Positions 1 to 5,461 of a DNA stretch of 7,767 nt are shown here, one piece after another. The position numbers and the translations under genes are program-made. Each line of letters opens with the position of its first letter. The stretch's first letter is position 1. This DNA is from Acidobacteriota bacterium (GTDB taxonomy: Bacteria > Acidobacteriota > Terriglobia > Acidiferrales > UBA7541): the NCBI GenBank assembly GCA_028876695.1, contig JAGWRH010000041.1:1-7767 (forward strand). The letters run 5' to 3'. A model generated the notes under the pieces. It did not search any database. It was given only the letters and a program-made list of their open reading frames with translations, and was not told the DNA's origin.

Positions 1-762
1 AGCGATCCGGATGGCATGGCGGAGATGTATCAGAGCCTGGAGATGATGGCGGTAATTTTTGATGTTGACGGTGAGACGCGCTCCGGGCAGAAGATTGACA
101 ACGCGGAAACAGCCGCGTGGATGAAGAAGTACCCGCAGACGTTCATCGGGTTCGGCAGCGTGGACCCGTGGAAGGGAAAAATCGCGGTTGATGAGGTGAA
201 GCGTTGCGCGGATATGGGCCTGCGTGGAATGAAATTTCAGCAGGCGGCGCAAGGCTTCGATCCTACCAACGACAGATTCTTCCCGATGTACGAAGAGATC
301 GTGCGGCTGAATCTGCCGGTGATTTTTCACACCGGAACGACGGCTGTAGCGGCAGGATCTCCCGGCGGCAAAGGAATCATCCTGGAATATTGCAAACCGA
401 TTCCGTACATGGATAACCTGGCGGCGCGGTTTCCCGAGATGCGCATTATCATGGCGCATCCGTCGTGGCCCTGGCATGACGATCAACTCGCCGTCCTGCG
501 CCACAAGGGAAACACCTATATGGATCTTTCCGGCTGGGCGCCGAAATACTTTCCGCAATCGACGGTGCACAACATCAATACGCTGGTGCAGGACAAAGCC
601 TTCTTCGGCACAGATTTTCCGATGATGACGCCGGAGCGATGGCTTTCCGAGTTTGCTGAGCTGCCGCTGAAGGATTCCGTCCGGCCGAAAATCCTGCTGC
701 TGAATGCCGCGAAGCTCCTGGGTATCGAACTTCCCGCCTCGCAAATCGCAATGAAATCCTGA
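1..762 (+). CDS. Amidohydrolase family 2 (ACMSD-like) metal-dependent hydrolase, 5'-truncated by window edge
   Basis: The frame is open from the first base, so the 253 residues seen are the C-terminal part of a TIM-barrel amidohydrolase of the family that includes aminocarboxymuconate-semialdehyde decarboxylase and resorcylate decarboxylase. Visible motifs are Phe-His-Thr-Gly (His codon 328-330), Ala-His-Pro-Ser (His codon 457-459) and Gly-Thr-Asp-Phe-Pro (Asp codon 613-615). These match the metal-binding His residues and the catalytic Asp of the family. The N-terminal His-x-His metal site would lie before the window. The ending (Lys-Ile-Leu-Leu-Leu-Asn-Ala-Ala-Lys-Leu-Leu-Gly) is the usual C-terminal helix, so the 3' end is intact. 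The ATG at 16 is internal and not the true start. No signal peptide can be judged. The gene converges on the minus-strand block. Its substrate cannot be told: members are decarboxylases or hydrolases of aromatic or lactone compounds. Confidence 0.88.
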   Translation, partial: SDPDGMAEMYQSLEMMAVIFDVDGETRSGQKIDNAETAAWMKKYPQTFIGFGSVDPWKGKIAVDEVKRCADMGLRGMKFQQAAQGFDPTNDRFFPMYEEIVRLNLPVIFHTGTTAVAAGSPGGKGIILEYCKPIPYMDNLAARFPEMRIIMAHPSWPWHDDQLAVLRHKGNTYMDLSGWAPKYFPQSTVHNINTLVQDKAFFGTDFPMMTPERWLSEFAELPLKDSVRPKILLLNAAKLLGIELPASQIAMKS

Positions 763-857
763 GCTTCTCCCCCAGCGACGCGAAATTCACGATTAAAAAA
801 ATTTCCTACCGCCCGACAAATGTCCGCGTCACGTGCGAGCCTCCGTCGAGACCCCGC

Positions 858-890
858 AAAAAGCAAACCGCCTGCAAGCATCGCAGGCGG
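858..890 (-). terminator. Rho-independent terminator of the minus-strand rhodanese/TlpA unit
   Basis: A perfect 8-bp inverted repeat, CCGCCTGC (868-875) and GCAGGCGG (883-890), encloses a 7-base loop. Read on the minus strand, the stem is followed at once by the U-rich tract TTTGCTTTTT (867-858). It lies 45 bases after the stop codon of the TlpA-like gene, as expected for an intrinsic terminator. On the + strand the stem is followed only by GC-rich sequence and a short T run near 905, so it would be a weaker stop for the converging amidohydrolase gene. Confidence 0.85.
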
Positions 891-935
891 CCGCCGAAGT
901 CTGGATTTTTGGGCAGAATTAGGCGCTGTGCCGCA

Positions 936-1493
936 CTACTGAGAACCTTTGGCCGCAAGCAGCGGCTTTACATCCTGCTCCATTTGCTGGAAATTGAGCG
1001 CCTTCACGTAATAGTGAGCTGGGTTGCCGTCGCGGTCGAAGATCGTGGTCATCGGCAGCGCTTCGCCGTCTTTCTCCCACTTAGGATCGACACCCGAGTA
1101 GAAGCTATCGTCAACGGAGGAAGCGATGTAGATCGGAAATGGCGGCTTTGTCTGATTCACGTACTTGGTCATGGCCGCGATATCGGATGGATCGGTGTGG
1201 TCGTTCATGGAGACTTCAACGACCTGCAGCCCCTGGGAACCGTAGGCTTTCTGCAATTTGACGATATCCGGAAACTCCGCCTGGCACGGAACGCAATAGG
1301 TGGCGAAGAAGTTGAGATAAACGACTTTGCCTTTGTTAGAAGCAATCAAGTCTTTAAGTTGCTGGGGAGTGAGGACCTTGAATGGCTCGCTATCGGCTCG
1401 AGCCGGCAGCGCCTTGATGCCCGCGATCAGGAGCATCAAGGCGGCCAGCGCCGAAACGATTGCTATCGACGTTCGCGATCGAGAGTTCGCCAT
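936..1493 (-). CDS. Exported TlpA/ResA-type thioredoxin-like protein (CVPC active site)
   Basis: This 185-residue protein has an N-terminal hydrophobic segment (about residues 9-29) after a short Arg-rich start. It could be a signal peptide ending near Ala31-Arg-Ala33 or a membrane anchor. A thioredoxin fold follows. The strand Val-Val-Tyr-Leu-Asn-Phe-Phe-Ala leads into the redox site Cys67-Val-Pro-Cys70, and Leu146-Pro147 probably holds the conserved cis-proline. Family members reduce or exchange disulfides outside the cytoplasm, often for cytochrome c maturation or as peroxidase-like reductants; the second active-site position is Pro as in many TlpA/ResA proteins. The ATG lies six bases after the stop of the rhodanese-fusion gene. 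GGAGG, inside the last codons of that gene, lies 13 bases ahead of the ATG, so translational coupling is likely. A terminator follows. The partner is unknown; the fused rhodanese/thioredoxin-like neighbour is the natural candidate. Confidence 0.9.
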   Translation of the reverse strand: MANSRSRTSIAIVSALAALMLLIAGIKALPARADSEPFKVLTPQQLKDLIASNKGKVVYLNFFATYCVPCQAEFPDIVKLQKAYGSQGLQVVEVSMNDHTDPSDIAAMTKYVNQTKPPFPIYIASSVDDSFYSGVDPKWEKDGEALPMTTIFDRDGNPAHYYVKALNFQQMEQDVKPLLAAKGSQ

Positions 1494-1499
1494 GACGGC

Positions 1500-2501
1500 T
1501 TACTCGCCTCCGAGCATCTTCGTGGTGGCATCCGAAACCTGGTCAAATGAGTTGTCGGTGACATTCACGAGATTGGTCTGGACGGTTCGCTTGTCGTTAA
1601 GCAAGAATGTGTTATCCGCGGCCGTGTTAATGTGATAGAGACGAACACCGAGATCCTTGGGGCCGTGGAGCAAATACACCATCGGAATCTTGATGTTCTT
1701 ATCCGCAGCCAATTTTTCCAGCCATGGCTTGGAATCCTCGCCGTTGACCATTACTACCACACCTTTCAGGTCCTTCTGCGAGTTCTGCGCGACCAGATTA
1801 TTCAACTTGACGATCAGATCCGCGGCCTGATCACTCGGCTTATCGAAAAAGGCTAGGATGGTCGGCTTTTCACCGTACTCGCAGACGTAGCAGGTGTCTT
1901 GCCCCTTGTACTGGCCGGTGACATCGATTACGCGAAAAGAGGGAGTAACGGCGCCGACGGGCCGACCGGAAGTCAGAGGACCGTTGTCGTTGCTGGCAGT
2001 CGTGGCTGCGGCCGGGGCCTGTTGCGCGCTGGAGGATTCGTCAGCGTTCGGATTTCCGGTGACTGGATACTTCAAGTCCTCCCACTTGTACCACCCTCCT
2101 TCGAGGATTTTTACGTTGTAATAGCCGAATTCTGCCAGCTTTTTGGCCATGCTGATCGAGTCTTCGTCGTGGGTACACGGGCAATAAAGGATCAGCGTCT
2201 TATCGCGCGGGAGCGGAATGGGAGGCGTGAGGCGCTCCTGGAACGGATAATTGATGGCTCCGACGACATGAGATTGCGCGTAGGCCATCTCCGGCTGAGT
2301 ATCCACGAGCACGAATGAGGAGTCGTGCGTCTGCATCATCTTCAGAACGTCCGCGGGCTTGATAAAGGTGGGCGGCGGCGCTTCCATCATGGTGGGGTCC
2401 GTGGGGCCCACATCCTGCTGATCCTGGTCCTGCGCCGAAACCATGGGCGCGGCCAGCGCCATGCCCAAAACGATCATCACGACAACGATCCATTTGCTCA
2501 T
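1500..2501 (-). CDS. Exported rhodanese-like protein fused to a thioredoxin-like domain
   Basis: The 333-residue protein starts at the ATG at 2499-2501, chosen because GGGAGGTG lies five bases ahead (GGAGG to ATG) and because it places a signal peptide at the very start (hydrophobic residues 4-18, probable cut after Ser22-Ala23). An upstream in-frame ATG at 2561 would add 20 polar residues and lacks such support. Residues about 45-148 are a rhodanese domain: Val-Asp67, Gly-Ala-Ile-Asn-Tyr-Pro (81-86), active-site Cys107 and Gly-Gly-Trp (135-137). The active loop is Cys107-Pro-Cys109-Thr-His-Asp-Glu-Asp rather than Cys-Arg-x-Gly-x-Arg, so it is acidic and has a second cysteine. A Ser/Ala/Thr/Asn-rich linker (about 150-182) leads to a thioredoxin-like domain with Cys204-Tyr-Val-Cys207-Glu-Tyr-Gly. 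Rhodaneses move sulfane sulfur; here the sulfur carrier or disulfide partner is unknown. The gene is coupled to the TlpA-like gene six bases downstream. Confidence 0.87.
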   Translation of the reverse strand: MSKWIVVVMIVLGMALAAPMVSAQDQDQQDVGPTDPTMMEAPPPTFIKPADVLKMMQTHDSSFVLVDTQPEMAYAQSHVVGAINYPFQERLTPPIPLPRDKTLILYCPCTHDEDSISMAKKLAEFGYYNVKILEGGWYKWEDLKYPVTGNPNADESSSAQQAPAAATTASNDNGPLTSGRPVGAVTPSFRVIDVTGQYKGQDTCYVCEYGEKPTILAFFDKPSDQAADLIVKLNNLVAQNSQKDLKGVVVMVNGEDSKPWLEKLAADKNIKIPMVYLLHGPKDLGVRLYHINTAADNTFLLNDKRTVQTNLVNVTDNSFDQVSDATTKMLGGE

Positions 2502-2558
2502 AAGCACCTCCCGCATACGGACAACCGATGCGTCGTGGCCTGTATAATTCGATTCTTG

Positions 2559-2579
2559 CATGAATTGCGTCGATTCATG
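2559..2579. repeat. 7-bp inverted repeat in the leader of the rhodanese gene
   Basis: CATGAAT (2559-2565) and ATTCATG (2573-2579) are perfect inverted copies with a 7-base spacer. The repeat lies 58 bases ahead of the chosen rhodanese start and about 90 bases inside the predicted transcript. It could be an operator, an RNA hairpin or chance. The hexamer CGATTC also occurs twice nearby (2550-2555 and 2571-2576). Confidence 0.4.
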
Positions 2580-2671
2580 GGGACTGAGTTCATGCGTCCA
2601 ACAGCCTCGCCTCGAAATCTGCTGCGCGTGACGAAAATCACTAAATAACGCTCTTACAGTGCCTTGGCCGG

Positions 2672-2701
2672 ATGGTAGCCAACGGCTTTGGCGGGTGTCA
2701 A
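2672..2701 (-). promoter_or_regulatory. Sigma-70-like promoter for the rhodanese/TlpA unit
   Basis: On the minus strand a perfect -35 box TTGACA (2701-2696) is followed after 18 bases by TACCAT (2677-2672), which matches the -10 consensus at four of six places. Transcription would start near 2665, leaving a leader of about 160 bases before the rhodanese start at 2501. The position, between two gene groups on the same strand, fits a separate promoter for the thiol-redox pair. Confidence 0.5.
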
Positions 2702-2808
2702 GGGCCGGTACTTCCGAATCATCTACCAGTTCGAGGCACCCAAATCATTAGACGCGTCCCACGGCAGCCGGTTACATCGGGCGAACGCTCGCTGCGCCAC
2801 AGCAAAAG

Positions 2809-4407
2809 CTAGTTGCCGGCCATTTTTTCGGTGTCCGGTCGGCGGTTGGGAAGCGCAAAGGCGTACACGGTACCGCCGGCTGGAAAGATCAGATATTGCC
2901 GGCCAAAGAGCTCGTACGATTCAGGCGCGGTGCTCATCGAGCCACCGACGAACGCGTGCCACACCGTTTTGCCGGTTCCAGCATCGAGGCCAATCACGTC
3001 GTCGTAGCTATCGCCCGTAAACACCAGATGGCCCGCCGTGGAGAGAATGCCGACCAGGCCACCGCGCCCCGGATAATCGTGCACCCAGCGGATTTTGCCG
3101 GTCTGATAGTCGATGGCCTTCATCATCGGCTTGGAATAGAGGAAGAAATCGCGGCCAGCCCAGCCCTCCGCGTGGATTCCGGGCATCGTCAGGTAGAAGA
3201 CGCCGAGCGTTTCCTGCGCGTTCACGTAGAAGAGGCCGGTTTGTGGATCGAAGCTGGGGGCCTGCCAGTCCGTTCCCGCGCCGCCCCAGACGAGCGTGCC
3301 ATCGGGCTGCGGTTCGCGGGCCGGATCGGGAATCGGCTCACCGCGCTTATTCAGACCGGAATACCAATTGGTCTTTACGAACGACTCGGAGATGAGCGCC
3401 TTGCCGTTGGTACGGTCGAGGACGAAGAACATGCCGTTCTTCCCGGCTTGCGCGAGCAGCTTACGCGACTTGCCGCCGAAAGTGGCGTTGAAGAGTACCG
3501 GGGTCATGTTCATATCCCAATCGTGGGTATCGTGCGGCGAGCCCTGGAAATACCAAATCAGCTTCCCGGTATCGGGATCTAGAGCGACGACCGAACAGGT
3601 GTACAGATTCGCGCCTAGGCGCGCGGCGCCGTTTTCAACTGGATGCGGATTGCCTGTTCCCCAATAGAGAAGGTTGAGTTGCGGATCGTAGGTGCCGGTG
3701 ATCCACGTCATGCCGCCGCCGCGGGTGACGACGTCCGTGTCGTGCGGCCATGTGTTCCAGGCAGGATCGTTGGGCTTGGGCATTACGTCAAAGCGCCACT
3801 GGATTTTTCCCGTGTCAGGATCGACGGCTAGCAGGAAGCCGGGAAGATCGGCGGTGTCGCCGCCGGTTCCGACAATGATGTGATTTTTGACGACCAGCGG
3901 CGCGCTTCCCCCGAAAGCTTTGAGCGTGGGATCGTCGATGGAAATCTGCCAGAGAAGCTTGCCATCTTTTGCGCCGACGCAGAGGAGCTTGTCGTCGGGC
4001 GTAGTCATGTACAGCTTGTCGTGGTACATGGCCGCACCTTTATTGCTGCCGCCGGGACGCCCGTTCACGAAATGCCAAATTTGCCGCCCCGTGAGCGCGT
4101 CAACCGCCCAGATCTCGTTGCCAGCGGTGATGTACATAATGCCATTTACTTCGAGCGGCATAGTCTCCAGCGAGCGTGCGTCCGTCTGGAAGGCCCAGGC
4201 TAGAGCGAGCGAGTTCACGTTCTTATCATTGATCTGAGTGAGCGGGCTGAAGCGGCGGCCGCTGTAATCGCCGTTGTAGCTGGGCCACATGCCGGTCGGC
4301 GGATCATTGAGAACCGAGAAGTTGTCGAGGCCCTGTGCGTGCGATGGCGGAAGCGCGGCAAACGCGAGCGCGAGAAGAATCGCGGGAATGACGATGAGGC
4401 GCTTCAC
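2809..4407 (-). CDS. Exported PQQ-dehydrogenase-family beta-propeller quinoprotein, cofactor uncertain
   Basis: The 532-residue protein starts at GTG 4405-4407, whose last bases overlap the cytochrome c stop (GTGA). GGAG stands eight bases ahead, and this start gives a clean signal peptide (Lys-Arg, hydrophobic 4-19, cut near Ala24). A longer frame from 4458 lies inside the cytochrome gene and is rejected. Propeller blades show repeated Asp-x-x-Thr-Gly-Lys-x-x-Trp motifs (about 103-111, 196-204 and 277-285). The ending Gly-Gly-Thr-Val-Tyr-Ala-Phe-Ala-Leu-Pro is typical. Family enzymes oxidise alcohols or sugars and pass electrons to cytochrome c. By motif alignment, Asn253 (Gly-Asn-Pro) and Asp296 (Pro-His-Asp-Thr-His-Asp) match the metal and catalytic residues, and Asp298 sits two places on, as in lanthanide-type enzymes. 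However, Asp184 replaces the usual metal-binding Glu, and the vicinal Cys-Cys is absent (Gly-Gly near 119). It may be an acidobacterial quinoprotein-like paralog with altered or no PQQ use. The substrate is unknown. Confidence 0.88.
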   Translation of the reverse strand: MKRLIVIPAILLALAFAALPPSHAQGLDNFSVLNDPPTGMWPSYNGDYSGRRFSPLTQINDKNVNSLALAWAFQTDARSLETMPLEVNGIMYITAGNEIWAVDALTGRQIWHFVNGRPGGSNKGAAMYHDKLYMTTPDDKLLCVGAKDGKLLWQISIDDPTLKAFGGSAPLVVKNHIIVGTGGDTADLPGFLLAVDPDTGKIQWRFDVMPKPNDPAWNTWPHDTDVVTRGGGMTWITGTYDPQLNLLYWGTGNPHPVENGAARLGANLYTCSVVALDPDTGKLIWYFQGSPHDTHDWDMNMTPVLFNATFGGKSRKLLAQAGKNGMFFVLDRTNGKALISESFVKTNWYSGLNKRGEPIPDPAREPQPDGTLVWGGAGTDWQAPSFDPQTGLFYVNAQETLGVFYLTMPGIHAEGWAGRDFFLYSKPMMKAIDYQTGKIRWVHDYPGRGGLVGILSTAGHLVFTGDSYDDVIGLDAGTGKTVWHAFVGGSMSTAPESYELFGRQYLIFPAGGTVYAFALPNRRPDTEKMAGN

Positions 4408-5234
4408 TTGAGCGTCTCCAGATAACTGAACATGTTGTGCATGTCTTCGTTGGTCCATTTGGGAATCATGTCCAGGTGCGCCTGCACAGGGTTGTGCAGT
4501 TCCATCCTGGCAATATCGTTGCGCGGCCAGGTGTGCGTCCAGCCGTCAGAGCCGCGAATAGCGACGTAAAATTCGCCATTCTGGATGACCGGACCCTCAA
4601 ACGTCTTGCCGGATTTGAGCGTCACGGTCGCGGTGGTCGTCGTTTTCGGATTGTAGGACGAAGCGAATACCAGTGTACCGGCGGGATTAATGAAACGCTG
4701 CTCCAGGTCGGTCGGATCTGGATATTTTTCGGCAATACGCGCCAAATCGCCCGTCGGCGAATGACAGCTGGAACAGTGCCCCGCGCCATTAAAAAATGCT
4801 TTGCCTGCCTCGGCGTCGCCGGTGGCGAGCTGCGAAGGCGGGATGTCGTTCGGATATGCGCCGGGAATGCGCGTGTGCAGATCGAAAACGGTAATCTGCG
4901 AATGGATGAAATCGACGAGATCGGAAATCTGCGATTGAGTCAATTGTGAAAAGGGGGGCATGCCCTTTTCCGGGCGGCCCTGCGTGACAACCGGACCGAT
5001 CAGGTCACCGTTTTTGTCTTGGCGCGTCAAAACAGAGCGAATTAGATCGGGGCCGCGGCCCCCGGTGAGATTCTCGCCGTGGCAGACAGCGCAGTTTTGC
5101 TGGAAGATTGCTTTGCCGCGCTCCTGGGCGGCGGCCTGCTCGGGAGTCGGATTTGAGGGGTAAACCGGGTACTGCGCGCTTGCTGAAAAGGCGAAAAACA
5201 GGATGGCTCCTACAGCCGGAATACTCTTGAGCAC
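4404..5234 (-). CDS. Exported dihaem cytochrome c, probable electron acceptor of the quinoprotein
   Basis: The 276-residue protein begins with GTG at 5232-5234 after AGGGGGA. A signal peptide (hydrophobic 5-18, cut after Ala18-Ser-Ala20) sends it to the periplasm. The first haem site is Cys48-Ala-Val-Cys51-His52, with Gly91-Met92-Pro-Pro as likely axial ligand. The second is Cys154-Ser-Ser-Cys157-His158. Between the second haem site and the C-terminal helix lies an insert of about 45 residues (202-248) rich in beta strands (Val-Thr-Leu-Lys-Ser-Gly-Lys-Thr-Phe-Glu-Gly). Met256 in Leu-Asp-Met-Ile-Pro is a candidate second ligand. The final segment (Trp-Thr-Asn-Glu-Asp-Met-His) is the usual closing helix of such cytochromes. 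The stop codon overlaps the quinoprotein start by four bases, so the two are co-translated, which fits an electron donor and acceptor pair. Confidence 0.92.
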   Translation of the reverse strand: MLKSIPAVGAILFFAFSASAQYPVYPSNPTPEQAAAQERGKAIFQQNCAVCHGENLTGGRGPDLIRSVLTRQDKNGDLIGPVVTQGRPEKGMPPFSQLTQSQISDLVDFIHSQITVFDLHTRIPGAYPNDIPPSQLATGDAEAGKAFFNGAGHCSSCHSPTGDLARIAEKYPDPTDLEQRFINPAGTLVFASSYNPKTTTTATVTLKSGKTFEGPVIQNGEFYVAIRGSDGWTHTWPRNDIARMELHNPVQAHLDMIPKWTNEDMHNMFSYLETLK

Positions 5235-5284
5235 GGTTCCCCCTGGAATCCAGCCCAGCTCGCGCCCATAAACAGGCAGCGTTC

Positions 5285-5298
5285 TTGCGGACCCGCAA
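5285..5298. repeat. Perfect 6-bp palindromic site upstream of cytochrome c
   Basis: TTGCGG (5285-5290) and CCGCAA (5293-5298) are perfect inverted copies separated by two bases. The site ends 51 bases ahead of the cytochrome c start codon, a usual place for an operator or a leader hairpin. No regulator gene lies in the window, and no second copy was noticed near the other genes. Confidence 0.35.
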
Positions 5299-5398
5299 AA
5301 CAGATGCGAGGCTGCGCCGAGTGAATACGCGCCCCCACCGGCGCGAACGCGAAGCGACCACTTCGTCTTTTACCACGATTCGAACGAGGCGGCGGCGG

Positions 5399-5426
5399 AA
5401 AATAAAAATTCACTCTGAGCCGGCAA
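5399..5426 (-). promoter_or_regulatory. Weak candidate promoter for cytochrome c/quinoprotein pair
   Basis: In the 227-base gap between the selenoprotein and cytochrome genes, the minus strand has TTGCCG (5426-5421), a 16-base spacer and TATTTT (5404-5399). This is the only AT-rich stretch of the gap. The match to consensus is modest (four of six in each box), and the cytochrome could equally be read from the selenoprotein transcript. Confidence 0.22.
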
Positions 5427-5461
5427 CTGACGAACAACGTCGATTGATTTTGACCGTCAGT
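5426..5461 (-). repeat. Inverted repeat directly after the selenoprotein stop codon
   Basis: On the minus strand ACTGACG (5461-5455) starts at the base after the TAA stop and pairs with CGTCAGT (5432-5426) across 22 bases; one more G-U pair can close the loop further. A U-rich run (5408-5399) follows only after about 17 bases. It may be a weak terminator or an RNA-stabilising hairpin, but it does not meet the usual form of an intrinsic terminator. Confidence 0.3.

Larger units (their letters stand above)
2502..2808. other. 307-base intergenic region between quinoprotein and rhodanese genes
   Basis: No credible gene was found on either strand; the + frames crossing it have no family features. 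It holds a probable minus-strand promoter (2672-2701), a leader of roughly 160 bases and an inverted repeat (2559-2579). Just after the quinoprotein stop codon the minus strand can form only a weak 4-bp hairpin (GCGA-GCGT-TCGC, near 2780-2791) without a U tract. No convincing terminator separates the two gene groups, and read-through is possible. Confidence 0.6.

Noticed and set aside
760..762. TGA at the end of the amidohydrolase gene as another possible selenocysteine codon
   Set aside because: The protein already ends with the normal C-terminal helix of its family, and the frame beyond gives no homologous-looking sequence.
2543..2548. TATAAT on the + strand
   Set aside because: No -35 box is found at a suitable distance, and no gene on the + strand follows.
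2502..2561. Rhodanese gene starting at ATG 2561
   Set aside because: The extra 20 residues are polar and would bury the signal peptide; the ATG at 2501 has GGGAGGTG at good spacing.
4408..4458. Quinoprotein gene starting at 4458
   Set aside because: This start lies inside the cytochrome gene and adds 17 residues ahead of a clean signal peptide; the GTG at 4407 has a ribosome binding site and the typical 4-base overlap.
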